DNA of 42,345 nucleotides from a virus. Numbering within the stretch: position 1 is the first letter of the stretch; the number at the start of each line of letters is the position of its first letter. The notes under the pieces are model-generated. The model made no database searches. It had not been told where the DNA came from and saw nothing but the letters and a program-made list of their open reading frames with translations. Made by a program: the position numbers and the translations under genes. The stretch covers positions 1 through 42,345 of IMG/VR virus record IMGVR_UViG_3300025536_000023; one strand, written 5' to 3'. Shown one piece after another: positions 1 through 8,479 of this stretch.

Positions 1-1359
1 GCCGTCGGTGTAGCGGACGAGCTCGAGCTTGGTCGCGGGGGTGGCGTCGTCACGGAATGCGATGAGCGCGTAGCCGGCGCCGGGCATCCAGCTTGCGCTG
101 GGGGCGGAGGTGCCGGTGGCACCGGTGCCCGCGATGCGGACGCAGATGCCTGCGGCGCGGTGCGGGGTGGGGTTGCTCGAGCCCGCGGTGCCGTCCGCTT
201 TCAGGGATGAAAACCGGACGCGCAGCGTGCGATTCTGGGAGCGCGCGTCGGTGGCCGGTCGCTGCGCGAGCAGGAAGCCTCCGGCCCCCGGCAGGGTGGC
301 AGAGCCCACCGGCTCGACAACCGGCTCGACCATGATCCGATTGGTGATCCCCGCGATTGCGCAGCGGCGCAGCTTCTTGTCGTAGGCCGTGACCGTGGAG
401 AAGTCTCCAACCCACGCCGACAACAGCGAGTTGCCCGCATAGGTGACCGAGGAAACGGTTGCCGTCGTTGCCTTGCCCGCGGAGCGCCAGATCCGCTCGA
501 ACGTGTCGCGGTGCACAACCACGCCCGCGTCGGTCAGGACGAACTCGTTGACGAGGCACGCCGTGCCCCCGCCAGGGGAACCGGCCGCGGTGATCTGCCC
601 GTTCATGATGAAGCCCACGCGCCCGGCCGCCGTCAGCTTCGATCCGCTCGTGTCGGTGTAGTCGAAGATGGTGGTAACGGTCGAGGAGCCGGAGTCGTCC
701 GGACGCGTGAGTTTGCCGATGAGTTGCACGTCGCCGGCGTCGTCGAGGATCTCGAGCGAAAGCCGATTCGTGCGCTTGGGGTTGAGCGTGAGCGACAGCG
801 CGGCGGTCAAGCCCGCCGCCGTCGCGCCGTTGAACGCGGCCGATTCGAGGACGGTGATCACGCCCCCGTTGATCCGGAGCAAGTACCACGTCGCCTCAAG
901 CCCGCTCGCGGAGAGGAACCCGAAGAAGTAGCCGGCCGCAACGTCGGTGAACGTGTGGTTCGCGCTGGAGTACGTGCCGCCCGTCACGCGCGCGCACACG
1001 AAGCACGCGTCGCTAAGCCGGTCGGGGTTGTGCCCGTTGCCCGACAGGACGCGCGCGCGCCACGCGAACTCCACCTTTTGATCGGCGGCCGAGTACGGCG
1101 TTCGCAGCAAGTACCCGCTGCGGTTCGTCGTCGGCGTGCCGCCCTTGCCCCAGGCTCCGCCGTCGGAGAACGCGTCGGTCAGTTCGCTCGCGTTGATCGT
1201 CGATGAGTACGAAAGCGTGATCGGGTGCGCGATCGTCTGCGACGTCCACATCGCCGCCATGACGTAGGCCGTGGGCCAGTCGCCGTAGACCGTCGTCTCT
1301 TCGGTGAACGCGTCCGCCTTCGGCAGAACCTGTTCGACGGGCGGGCGGATTTGCGGCAT
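1..1359 (-). CDS. Large virion-associated protein, C-terminus beyond the window
   Basis: An open frame of 453 codons runs from an ATG at 1359 to the left edge with no stop, so the gene is partial. It starts 21 bases after the tape-measure stop, with an AGGA about 10 bases upstream. The protein is rich in Gly, Thr, Ser and Ala. A segment around residues 130-205 (AAGYFFGFLSASG, LEATWYLLRINGG, LNPKRTNRLSLEILDD) alternates like the beta strands of a concanavalin/LamG-type sandwich. Its place after the tape measure is where distal tail or baseplate proteins are usually encoded. I do not recognise the family; a tail-tip or carbohydrate-binding role is inferred from position and strand pattern only. 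Confidence 0.75.
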   Translation of the reverse strand, partial: MPQIRPPVEQVLPKADAFTEETTVYGDWPTAYVMAAMWTSQTIAHPITLSYSSTINASELTDAFSDGGAWGKGGTPTTNRSGYLLRTPYSAADQKVEFAWRARVLSGNGHNPDRLSDACFVCARVTGGTYSSANHTFTDVAAGYFFGFLSASGLEATWYLLRINGGVITVLESAAFNGATAAGLTAALSLTLNPKRTNRLSLEILDDAGDVQLIGKLTRPDDSGSSTVTTIFDYTDTSGSKLTAAGRVGFIMNGQITAAGSPGGGTACLVNEFVLTDAGVVVHRDTFERIWRSAGKATTATVSSVTYAGNSLLSAWVGDFSTVTAYDKKLRRCAIAGITNRIMVEPVVEPVGSATLPGAGGFLLAQRPATDARSQNRTLRVRFSSLKADGTAGSSNPTPHRAAGICVRIAGTGATGTSAPSASWMPGAGYALIAFRDDATPATKLELVRYTDG

Positions 1360-1380
1360 GGGGTGGGCGTCCTGCGAAGC

Positions 1381-3213
1381 CTAGCGCGTCGCGCGAACCT
1401 GCTCGAGGAAGCGGCGATCGTTGCCAGAGAACAACGACGCCGCGAGCGCGCCCTGAATCTGCGGCATCGCACCGAGAACCACGTCCGCCGCCGTGCGCGG
1501 GTCGAGGGACTGGACGACGAGATTGATGGTCACGTTGCCGCCGCCCGCGCGCGAGGCGCCGAAGCCGCCGCCAGCGGCGCCGCCGCCGGAGCCGTAGATC
1601 GGTCCCGCGCTCGTGCCCGTCCCACCTCCGCCCGCGCGCGAGGCAGCAAAACCGCCGCCCGCCGCACCGAAGCCGGGGAACAGGAAGCCAACCGCCTGCA
1701 ACGCCAACCACTGCGCCAGCATGTCCGCGAGCCCGGCGACGACCGACGCCGCGAAGTTGCGGAAGGCTTCGCCCGCGCTCACCGTCCCCGACAGGATGTC
1801 GCGGAAGAAGCCACGGAACGAGTCAAAGGCAACGTCGACCGTCTGCCCGCCAATGTTCGAGATCGACTCCGCGATCTGCTTCATGCGCGCGTCCACCTGA
1901 CCCGCGAAGGTGCCGGTCGACTTCGCCGCCGCGATCTGCTTCGCCTCGATCTTGTCGACGAGGTCGAGGAACTCGCGGAGTTTCTCTTGGTCGCCGTCCG
2001 CGACGAACCGCTCGTACAGGTTGAGGCGTCGGGTTTCCGCCGTATCCGCGATCTGCACCAACGACGCGTTGAGTTGGTCGAACGGGTCCGCCGCGAGTTC
2101 GGCTTCCAACCGCGTGCGCTCAAGCGAAGTGGCGTAGGCGTCGACGAACTGCTGCGACAGCGCGAGATCTGCTTCACGCTGGCGACGCACCGTCTCCAAC
2201 TCGTTGAAGACCTTGACGCCAGCGCTCGCAACGAACTGGGAAACGGCGATGGCCTTCTGTGCGAACTGCTCAAGCCGCGCGCTGTCACGCTCCGCCGCCT
2301 TGATCTCTTCGCTTCGCAGGTTGAACGCGCGCTGGCGCGTGGCGGTGATGCCAGCCTCCGCAGCGGTCGCGCCGACGTTGGCGAAGGGGTTCGCGAAGCG
2401 GACGACGCCGGCTTCGGCGCGCGCCTTGGCCGAAATGGCCGCGCCGCGTTCGAGCGACTTAACCCAAGCGTTGTGAGCGTCCGTCGCGGCCTTAGTCTTC
2501 GCGGGAGCATCGGCAAACTCTTTTGTCAGCCCGGCGATTTCCGACCGCAGTTCAACGAGGATCTTTTCGTTTTCGATGCTCAGCATTTCATCGACGAATG
2601 CCCTTATCGCGTCGCTGGACTCCGCGTAGGACTTTGCGCCGAGATCCACGGCTGCGCTATCCGAAAGAGCCTTCAGCGCGCGCTGAGTTCGCTCGACAGC
2701 TTCAAGTACCTTGATGCCCTGCGCATCGTTCTCGATCTTCGGTATTTCAAACGGAACGCTATCCCGTGCGGTCAGCCCGAAGTTGACCACATCTGTAGTC
2801 CGCACGGACTTCCGAATCTCTGCGAGTCGATCGGCGATCCGTTTCAGCTTGGCTTCAGCATTGTTCTGCTCGCCACCGATCCCGAGCATTTGCTGGTTGA
2901 ACAGCCGGATCGCCTCCGCTGCCTTGTCCGTCGCCTTCGAAACGATGTCCATGATGCCGGAGAACCCGAGCACCTTCGCCGCGAGATCGAACGCGAACGC
3001 GGCGCCGGCCGCCTTGCCGATCGACGTGAGCTTGGCAACGAGGAAGCCGGACTTCTTCTCGACCGTCTCGATGCCGGCCGCCATCTTCTGCGTCGACTGC
3101 TCGGTCTTCTTCGCGGTCTGGTCGAAGATGACGCCCGCCTGCCCGAGCTGCTTCTTGAGCTGCTCGAGGTCGACTTCGAACTGGACCTTCAGTTTCTCGT
3201 CATTGACGGCCAT
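1381..3213 (-). CDS. Tail tape measure protein
   Basis: 610 aa. The N-terminus is a long charged coiled coil (VDLEQLKKQLGQAGVIFDQ), followed by a hydrophobic Ala-rich patch near residues 65-85. Helical coiled-coil sequence continues to about residue 470. The C-terminus contains FRGFFRDILSGTVSAGEAF, a hydrophobic segment and Gly-rich repeats (AAGGGFAASRAGGGG, then AAGGGFGASRAGGG), typical of lambda gpH-type tape measures. It lies directly after the frameshifted chaperone pair, the invariant tail gene order. Its ATG overlaps the end of the T frame by 14 bases and has an AGGAG 11 bases upstream. By the roughly 0.15 nm per residue rule the tail would be at most about 90 nm. The family call is firm. 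Confidence 0.93.
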   Translation of the reverse strand: MAVNDEKLKVQFEVDLEQLKKQLGQAGVIFDQTAKKTEQSTQKMAAGIETVEKKSGFLVAKLTSIGKAAGAAFAFDLAAKVLGFSGIMDIVSKATDKAAEAIRLFNQQMLGIGGEQNNAEAKLKRIADRLAEIRKSVRTTDVVNFGLTARDSVPFEIPKIENDAQGIKVLEAVERTQRALKALSDSAAVDLGAKSYAESSDAIRAFVDEMLSIENEKILVELRSEIAGLTKEFADAPAKTKAATDAHNAWVKSLERGAAISAKARAEAGVVRFANPFANVGATAAEAGITATRQRAFNLRSEEIKAAERDSARLEQFAQKAIAVSQFVASAGVKVFNELETVRRQREADLALSQQFVDAYATSLERTRLEAELAADPFDQLNASLVQIADTAETRRLNLYERFVADGDQEKLREFLDLVDKIEAKQIAAAKSTGTFAGQVDARMKQIAESISNIGGQTVDVAFDSFRGFFRDILSGTVSAGEAFRNFAASVVAGLADMLAQWLALQAVGFLFPGFGAAGGGFAASRAGGGGTGTSAGPIYGSGGGAAGGGFGASRAGGGNVTINLVVQSLDPRTAADVVLGAMPQIQGALAASLFSGNDRRFLEQVRATR

Positions 3214-4005
3214 GGCCCATCTCCTTCCGGCGCTCGCCGCGCACTCGTTCCTCGCGTTCGATCGCCGCCCGCTCGGCCGTCACGATGCTCACGAACTGCA
3301 CGAACGTTGCCGACTGATCGAGCAAACCGCCAGCAACGGGCATCACGCCAGCCTCGACCCAGTCGAGCGCCGTGAAGGCCGCGCTGATCTCGAGCGTCGC
3401 GTGCGACGCGGGGCACCGGTACACCGGTTCCCGGTCGCCAGAGCAGACCTTGCAAGCCGGATCCCCCAGCCCGCCGCAGGCGGTGCACGTCCGCCAAAAC
3501 ACGGGCTCGGGCGCGGGGCTGTCGCAGCCCCACGCCTTGCGCGCGCTCGGATCGGTTCGGCATGCGGGGCACTTAGCTCCTACGTCGCCGTAGCGCCCTC
3601 GGGTGAGGGCACGGACTTTCCCACGGTTTCGCTCGACAGGCCGTTGACGGCCATGATCTTGGTCGCGAGTTCGGCGCGAGCCCAGAAGGGGATCGAGACG
3701 AGCGTGTCGTCGGTCGGCAGGCCGTCGGCGCCGAACTCGAACTTGATCTGCTGTCCGTCCGCGCCGGGGAACTTGCGCCAGCCGTACAGGCTCTGCCGCA
3801 GGACTTCGACGATCGCCGCGTAGCGAGCCTCGCCGCGCTCGGCTTCGGTCGTGCATTCGTTCGCGCGCAGGAACGACGCGCGCACGGCGGACTCCTGCGC
3901 GACGGTCCAGCCGTGCGCGAGGAACACGGTCGCATCCTTGCCGCTCTCCGCCACGTCGGCGTCGATGGTCAGTTCGTGCGAAGCCTTGGGGTTCAGTCCG
4001 ATCAT
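3200..4005 (-). CDS. Tail assembly chaperone GT, -1 frameshift fusion product
   Basis: If ribosomes slip -1 at the GGGAAAG heptamer, the first 130 residues of G join an overlapping frame that stays open to 3200, giving about 268 aa. The added domain is Cys-rich: AKCPAC, then AWGC, CTACGGLG, CKVCSGD and YRCP, a pattern like the CxxCxGxG modules of DnaJ zinc fingers. It then reads VEAGVMPVAGGLLDQ, a motif I associate with T-frame proteins of many phages. The charged C-terminus ends EMGHGRQ and overlaps the tape-measure start. The T frame has no good start codon of its own before its conserved part, which supports expression only by frameshifting. Confidence 0.82.
3580..4005 (-). CDS. Tail assembly chaperone, G-like (unshifted product)
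   Basis: 141 aa, starting MIGLNPKASHELTIDADV and ending PSPEGATAT. It sits between the tail tube and the tape measure, the place of lambda G. It is the shorter product; a -1 slip at 3616-3622 would replace its last 11 residues with the T domain. The protein is a small mixed alpha/beta protein with no membrane segment or cysteine cluster apart from one Cys. The ATG at 4005 is preceded by a weak purine stretch (GAGACGA). The function, keeping the tape measure soluble and recruiting tube subunits, is known for lambda G/GT. It is inferred here from position and the frameshift signal. Confidence 0.85.
   Translation of the reverse strand: MIGLNPKASHELTIDADVAESGKDATVFLAHGWTVAQESAVRASFLRANECTTEAERGEARYAAIVEVLRQSLYGWRKFPGADGQQIKFEFGADGLPTDDTLVSIPFWARAELATKIMAVNGLSSETVGKSVPSPEGATAT
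3595..3610 (-). promoter_or_regulatory. Stem-loop downstream of slippery site
   Basis: GCCCTC-ACCC-GAGGGC: a 6-bp perfect GC stem with a 4-nt loop, starting 5 nt after the heptamer, the usual distance for a stimulatory structure. A further CGT/ACG pairing is possible across a bulge. The G stop codon lies just beyond it, at 3582-3580. Confidence 0.7.
3616..3622 (-). promoter_or_regulatory. -1 programmed frameshift slippery heptamer GGGAAAG
   Basis: On the minus strand the G frame reads GTG GGA AAG, so the heptamer G GGA AAG is in the phase needed for a -1 slip. It is identical to the lambda G-T slippery site. A 5-nt spacer (TCCGT) leads into a perfect stem-loop at 3610-3595. Confidence 0.88.
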
Positions 4006-4044
4006 CTGTCGTCTCGTTTATGAAGAGGTTTGGAGTCTTAGGAA

Positions 4045-4082
4045 GCGCGCGCGCCCCGACCGGGGATGGCCGAGGCGCGCGC
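4045..4082 (-). terminator. Strong hairpin after the tail tube gene
   Basis: In the 121-bp gap between the tail tube stop and the G start, arms at 4045-4061 and 4068-4082 (GCGCGCGCC core) pair with few mismatches around a short loop. No U-run follows. It could be an attenuator, a 3'-end stabiliser or a factor-dependent terminator that lowers expression of the chaperone and tape-measure genes relative to the tube. Confidence 0.55.
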
Positions 4083-4126
4083 ATGGTATCGACTGGAGAG
4101 AGGATCCGTCCGCGCGCGGCGCGCGC

Positions 4127-5818
4127 TTACTGCGCCGTGTAGATCAGGACGAAGTCGTTGTCGGCGCCCGGCGTGTTGCTCACGTTCGAGAACTGCCCGC
4201 CCGTGACCTGGCAGGAAACTTCGTGCGTCAGGTGCCCGTTGCGCTCGCCGTCCGTGATGCCTTGGTAGACGAGCCCCGGCACCTCGAGCGCGAACATGTT
4301 GCCCAGCGTGGAGCCGACGTTGAAGTTGAGCGCGATGGCCGAGCCCGCGAGCAGCGACCCGACGAACGGGTGCGACGACTCGAGGTCCGCCTCGGGGTCG
4401 AAGTTGAGCGAGCCCGCGCGGCCGACGATGCCGGCCTCGAGGATGCCAGTCGCCTCGTTCATGCTCTCGCGGAACTGGACGTCATGGCCCGCGTCCAGCG
4501 TGACCGAACGCACGCGCGGCGCGTAGGTCGTGCTCGACCCCTCCACGCGCAGCGTCATGGCCGTCGACAGGCACAGCGGCGCAACCTGCATCGGGTAGGT
4601 AACGCCCGAGAGGATCGCGGAATCCGCCACGCCCTCGGCCGCGCCGGTGAAGGTGAAATCGAGCATCGCCGGCTCGCCGTTCACGCACCCCAGTTGGAAC
4701 GTGCCGCGCGCGCCCTTCATCTTGTAGAGCAGGCCGTCCGAGTAGCCGGCGAGCGAGAGCGTCGGGATGTCGTCGTAGGCCACGGCCTCGGCCGTGCCGA
4801 TCGAGTCCGCGTCGGCGGTGCCGGCCGCGGTGAGAAGCCGCGCGACGGCCTCGCCTTCCGCGAGCCCCTTCGCGTTGTAGATGCGCGCCCAGATCGTCTT
4901 GCTCGCGGTGTCGACGCGCGTGACGACCATCGTCGCGCCGTTCGTCGCGCCCTGGTACACGTCGCCAATCGCGACGTCGGGCGAAGGCGCGGTCGTGTAG
5001 CCGAAGCGGATCGTCGCGTGCGTCTTGGGCCACCACGCGCGGCCGGCCGACACGTCGACCACGCCAATCTGAATCGTCGCACCCGGCGTCTCGTTGGCGA
5101 ACGTGAGCGACGCGGTCGTGATCGGGAGATCGGTCGTCGTAACCGTGCCCGTGACGATGCCGACGCCGTTGTGCGCGGGGTTGACCGAGCCGGAGATCAG
5201 GACCGCCATGCCGGTCGTGAAACCGTCCGTGACCCACGAACCGCTCGCGCGCACGAGCTTGTTGCCCGTCGCTGCGAAGCTGATGATGTTCGACTCGAAC
5301 GCCGAAGCCGGGGCCACGCTCGGCGTGCACGTCGCGCCAGTCGTCCCGCCCGTGATGACGTTGGTCGCGTCGAACTCGCCGATGATGTCCGCGAGGTAGA
5401 GCTTGGTCGTGCCCGTGTAGGTGTTCTTGACGACCGTGCCGGTGGCGCCGGAGGTCGCCTGCGTGACGCGCTCGCCGTGGCGCAGCGGGCCGCTCGTGAT
5501 CGCGCCGATCGTGAGCTTGGAGATCGGGGCCGAGCGCATGCCGCACCCGCGGAGGAACACGTCCCACGGCGGGGTGATACCCGTGCTCGGCGCCTTCATC
5601 TGGATCCCGAACGTCGCGCGCGCGTCCTTGCGCGTCGGCCGCCCCATGATCGGCGTGAGCGTCTCGCGCATCTCGTCCGAGACGTAGCTCTGCGGCTCGA
5701 ACACGAACTGCGCGTTACGCAGCAAGTGCTGCGCGTACGTGGCGGCAAGAACGTTCGTGTCGAAGGTGCCGCTCGTGGCCTCGACCTTGGCGGCAAGCTG
5801 CTTGATTCGGGCCAGCAT
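4127..5818 (-). CDS. Major tail tube protein with inserted beta modules
   Basis: 563 aa, starting MLARIKQLAAKVEATSGTFD, with an SD GGAG 10 bases upstream. It lies between the tail terminator and the G/GT chaperones, the standard tube position. Residues 1-105 and about 350-563 look like the tube fold (LLYKMKGARGTFQLGC; LDFTFTGAAEG; a C-terminal strand-rich part). Between them are at least two Gly/Thr-rich inserts (SGATGTVVKNTYTGTTKLYL; GATNGATMVVTRVDT). They resemble each other and a segment of the hydrolase at 9421-10833, and probably form surface domains on the tail. A typical siphovirus tube protein is 150-300 aa, so this one is unusually large. Gene order supports the call strongly; the fold assignment is inference. 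Confidence 0.82.
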   Translation of the reverse strand: MLARIKQLAAKVEATSGTFDTNVLAATYAQHLLRNAQFVFEPQSYVSDEMRETLTPIMGRPTRKDARATFGIQMKAPSTGITPPWDVFLRGCGMRSAPISKLTIGAITSGPLRHGERVTQATSGATGTVVKNTYTGTTKLYLADIIGEFDATNVITGGTTGATCTPSVAPASAFESNIISFAATGNKLVRASGSWVTDGFTTGMAVLISGSVNPAHNGVGIVTGTVTTTDLPITTASLTFANETPGATIQIGVVDVSAGRAWWPKTHATIRFGYTTAPSPDVAIGDVYQGATNGATMVVTRVDTASKTIWARIYNAKGLAEGEAVARLLTAAGTADADSIGTAEAVAYDDIPTLSLAGYSDGLLYKMKGARGTFQLGCVNGEPAMLDFTFTGAAEGVADSAILSGVTYPMQVAPLCLSTAMTLRVEGSSTTYAPRVRSVTLDAGHDVQFRESMNEATGILEAGIVGRAGSLNFDPEADLESSHPFVGSLLAGSAIALNFNVGSTLGNMFALEVPGLVYQGITDGERNGHLTHEVSCQVTGGQFSNVSNTPGADNDFVLIYTAQ

Positions 5819-5856
5819 GGTTCGTTTCTCCGGGATTCCTGGTTGCGCGCCGCTCG

Positions 5857-6345
5857 CTAGATCGGCGTGTTCGGGTCTTCGTAAAGGTAACGGTATCGGA
5901 TGCTCAGGACCACGTCGACCGCCCCGATGGGCGAGACGCCGTCCGACTGGTAAGCCTGCTCGCCGGTCACGGCTGCGACCAACGCGACGTCTCCACCTGC
6001 GTCAGCGAGCCGGTAGTTCGCGCGCACGGCCTGCGCCACGTCGGCCGCGAACTTGCGCAGCTCCGTCTCGACGCCATCACGCCGCGCGAGCCCGCAGCGG
6101 AGAACGACGGGCAGCACGCACTCGACCATCGGCCAAGCGCTGTTCTCGTCCTTCGAAACCTCGCCCTCCATGATGAGGATGGCCGGGTACTGCTTGAGCT
6201 CAAGGACGTTGTCGCCCTTGTTCCGGTGGACCCCGCTCGGGGCGAGCGTGGTGTAGAAGTTCGGCGCACCCGCGATGGCCTCGAGCGCCGTTTGCAAGTT
6301 CTGGAGCGCGCGCTCCTGGACGGGGGTTCCGGTGGGGTATGCCAT
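5857..6345 (-). CDS. Tail terminator-like protein
   Basis: 162 aa. The N-terminus has a helix (PVQERALQNLQTALEAI) followed by a strand carrying the KQYPAILIMEGEV segment. A middle helix (TELRKFAADVAQAVRANY) and a C-terminal strand (VDVVLSIRYRYLYEDPNTPI) follow. This helix/strand order and length match lambda gpU-like tail terminators and related minor tail proteins. It sits immediately before the tail tube. The ATG lies only 3 bases after the preceding stop, so translation is probably coupled. No SD is visible. Confidence 0.68.
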   Translation of the reverse strand: MAYPTGTPVQERALQNLQTALEAIAGAPNFYTTLAPSGVHRNKGDNVLELKQYPAILIMEGEVSKDENSAWPMVECVLPVVLRCGLARRDGVETELRKFAADVAQAVRANYRLADAGGDVALVAAVTGEQAYQSDGVSPIGAVDVVLSIRYRYLYEDPNTPI

Positions 6346-6348
6346 GGG

Positions 6349-6687
6349 TCAGAGCGCCTCCTCGAGTTGGGCTTCCAACTCCCAGCGTACCGCCGACACC
6401 CGCCGCCACTTGGGCTCCTCGGAGAACGTGACGCGGAGGGCTGCGCCGCTCTCGGGGTCCGTGAAGTCGAGGTCGAGCGCGCCGAACGTCAAATCCCACA
6501 GGTGCATCAGCCGCCACGCCTCGCCCTCGGTCGCGTTGCGGTTCGAGTAGCTGTAGCGGCGGATCGCGCGCGCGTTCGAGCGGGCCGAAATGACGACACC
6601 CTCGCCACGCCCGGTGCTGCGCCCGGGCAGTTCAAGCTCGGCGCTCCCGCCCGACGGGAACACGAGATCGAAGGTCGCGACGGTCAC
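6349..6687 (-). CDS. Small tail/connector protein
   Basis: 112 aa from a GTG at 6687, which overlaps the stop of the upstream gene by four bases (GTGA). The protein is compact and aromatic-rich: MTVATFDLVFPSGGSAELE, then RRYSYSNRNATEGEAWRLMH, LDLDFTDPESGAALRV and an acidic C-terminus (WELEAQLEEAL). The strand pattern with WxLE near the end recalls small minor tail proteins of siphoviruses, but I cannot name the family. Its place between the gp10-like protein and the tail terminator suggests a neck or tail-completion role. Confidence 0.7.
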   Translation of the reverse strand: MTVATFDLVFPSGGSAELELPGRSTGRGEGVVISARSNARAIRRYSYSNRNATEGEAWRLMHLWDLTFGALDLDFTDPESGAALRVTFSEEPKWRRVSAVRWELEAQLEEAL

Positions 6688-7427
6688 GAGGCGCCCCCGG
6701 TGCGCTTCGCGTTGTCTGCCGCGACCCACTCGCCCACGCGCGTGCGGATGCGATCGGGCAGCTCCGCCGAGAGCTCGTTGAACTTCTGGTTCCAGCGCAG
6801 GCGGCCGGGGACAACGACCTTGCGCACGAGCCGCCACAGGAACAGCAGGTCGCCGTTCGCCTTCTGCAGCACGATGTACTTCCCGCCCGACTTGGTCGTG
6901 AAGATGAACGCGTGCTCGCCGGTCGCGCGCGCCTGCGCGGACGCGGCAATGCGCGTGTTCGATGCGGAGCCACGCCCCTGCCGGAAGTACGTGTTCTTTT
7001 CGTCCTTGTTCCGCGCGCGCGTCACGGCGTACTTGTCCATGAACTCCCTCGCGCTCGAGTACCGCGGAATGCCGGCCTTGGTCAGGTTGTCCTCGATGGG
7101 GATCGTCAGGAACTTGCGCGGCGGCTTCGGCTTGATGACCCCGCCGTACTCCTGCATGTTCGCGTAGCTCGTGCCGGCCGAGAACAGCGCGAGCAGGACG
7201 CCGCCGCGCGGCTTGCGCACGATGGTCTTGTTGAACGACTGGCGCAGCATGCCCGTGCGCACGCGGAGCCCCGAGCCCTCGCCGCCGCGCGCGCGGTTGC
7301 GCATGCGGTTGAGGAACTCGTCCGCAGCCTTGCGTGTCTCGCGGAAAATGATCTCGTCCACGTTGCGGTCGAAGCGCCCGATAAGGCGCTTGACTCCCGT
7401 GGTGTCGACCTTGACCGCGAAGCTCAT
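6684..7427 (-). CDS. HK97 gp10-like head-tail/tail completion protein
   Basis: 247 aa. The N-terminus (MSFAVKVDTTGVKRLIGRFD; IIFRETRKAADEFLNRMRNRA) and the following LRVRTGMLRQSFN and SYANMQEYGGVIKPK segments match the gp10/gpZ family, which has an amphipathic helix, RTGxLRxS and a YaxxxEyGG turn. About 100 extra residues (EFMDKYAVTRARNKDEKNTY, then FIFTTKSGGKYIVLQK) make it longer than the usual 110-160 aa. The protein is strongly basic. It likely completes the head-tail joint or the proximal tail. It follows the head-tail adaptor gene by 21 bases. Confidence 0.75.
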   Translation of the reverse strand: MSFAVKVDTTGVKRLIGRFDRNVDEIIFRETRKAADEFLNRMRNRARGGEGSGLRVRTGMLRQSFNKTIVRKPRGGVLLALFSAGTSYANMQEYGGVIKPKPPRKFLTIPIEDNLTKAGIPRYSSAREFMDKYAVTRARNKDEKNTYFRQGRGSASNTRIAASAQARATGEHAFIFTTKSGGKYIVLQKANGDLLFLWRLVRKVVVPGRLRWNQKFNELSAELPDRIRTRVGEWVAADNAKRTGGAS

Positions 7428-7448
7428 GGCTGGATCCCGCGGAGCGGG

Positions 7449-8258
7449 CTAGGCCCCGATGTAGTGGCGCCGGAACGTGTCGAGAACACCCTTCACGCGC
7501 GGGATGAGTTCGACGCTGGAGAAGTCGAAGCTCGTGGACCCGCCCCCGAACGTCAAGTTCCCGCCCGGCGTGAAGCGCCGATTGAACTCGTGCACGCACT
7601 GCGTGTCGCACGCCTGCACCAGCTCGGGGTAGTTGAGCTCGAGTTCCGCCTGATCCTCCGCCATCCCGCCGACGAACACCACCTGCAGGAAGCCAGGCGC
7701 CATCTGCATCTCGACCAGGAACTCGATCACGCCCGTCGTGCCGTCCTCGAGGATCGCGTACGTCTCAGCGTCCATCGCAGTCGCGGTCGCGAAGCCCGAC
7801 GGGTTCTGGCAGTACTTGATCGAAGTCACCGACTCGATCGGGAACGCGTCGAGCGAAATGACCTGCTTCCAGCGGCGCAGCCGGATCTCCCTCGTGTAGG
7901 TCTGCTTGAGCAGCACGCGCCGCATGTAGCGTTCGAAGTAGCCCGAGAGCCCGGTGATCACGTCGCCAATGAACGCGTCCTCCGACGATCCGCTGATGCC
8001 GGTGAGCTGGGCCTTGACGCGCGTTGCGGTCGTGATGTCCATGGAGGATCCGTAGGAGGCGTAGAAGGGGACGTGCTCGATCGAGCCGTCTTGCTGCTCG
8101 ACAGGAAGCTGGCCGTTGGGCGGGGTCTGGTCGGGGTCGTTCGTGATCGGGTACGCGGTTCCGCCCTGCGCGGTCACTTCCACCCGCTGCGCAACGGACA
8201 AGCCGACAAGCTGTCGCTCGCCGGCTTGGTCCGTCACGGGGAGGTAGAAGGTGGGCAT
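7449..8258 (-). CDS. Head-tail adaptor (gp6-like connector)
   Basis: 269 aa from the ATG at 8258. After a short N-terminus it shows the connector signature: a helix with EDAFIGDVITGLSGYFERYM, a strand TREIRLRRWKQVISLDAFP, then VTSIKYCQNPSG and a C-terminal helix region (YPELVQACDTQCVHEFNR). This is the order in HK97 gp6-type head-tail connectors, where a helical core is followed by a strand-rich part reporting DxxpI/V. The C-terminus (VKGVLDTFRRHYIGA) is typical of a helix closing the ring. No clear SD; it starts 23 bases after the stop of the 65-aa gene. Confidence 0.68.
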   Translation of the reverse strand: MPTFYLPVTDQAGERQLVGLSVAQRVEVTAQGGTAYPITNDPDQTPPNGQLPVEQQDGSIEHVPFYASYGSSMDITTATRVKAQLTGISGSSEDAFIGDVITGLSGYFERYMRRVLLKQTYTREIRLRRWKQVISLDAFPIESVTSIKYCQNPSGFATATAMDAETYAILEDGTTGVIEFLVEMQMAPGFLQVVFVGGMAEDQAELELNYPELVQACDTQCVHEFNRRFTPGGNLTFGGGSTSFDFSSVELIPRVKGVLDTFRRHYIGA

Positions 8259-8281
8259 GAAGCGTGGCTCGCCTGGTTCGA

Positions 8282-8479
8282 TCAACCGCCAGAGGCGAGT
8301 TCCTCGGCCAACGCCGCGTACTCGGCCGCGAGTCCCGTGCACCCCATCTCGGTCGCCTTCTCCGCGCACGCTTCGAAGTGCTCGACCATGTGCGCACGCA
8401 AGGTGCCGGTGCCGTTGATCGTCTCGACGCTCTCGGTCTGGTTGTTGCACTCGACGGTGCTGTTGGTCTTGTGGCTCAT
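8282..8479 (-). CDS. Small hypothetical protein (65 aa)
   Basis: Starts at the ATG of an ATGA overlap with the preceding membrane-protein gene. The N-terminal half is Asn/Thr/Glu-rich and polar (MSHKTNSTVECNNQTESVET). The second half is a predicted amphipathic helix (LRAHMVEHFEACAEKATEMG, then LAAEYAALAEELASGG) with three Cys overall. No signal or membrane segment. Translational coupling suggests it works with the membrane protein; function unknown. Confidence 0.6.
   Translation of the reverse strand: MSHKTNSTVECNNQTESVETINGTGTLRAHMVEHFEACAEKATEMGCTGLAAEYAALAEELASGG

Noticed and set aside
3189-3572. 127-aa minus-strand frame in the T region
   Set aside because: Its translation is Arg-rich and lacks the CxxC pattern, which belongs to the frame reached by the -1 slip.
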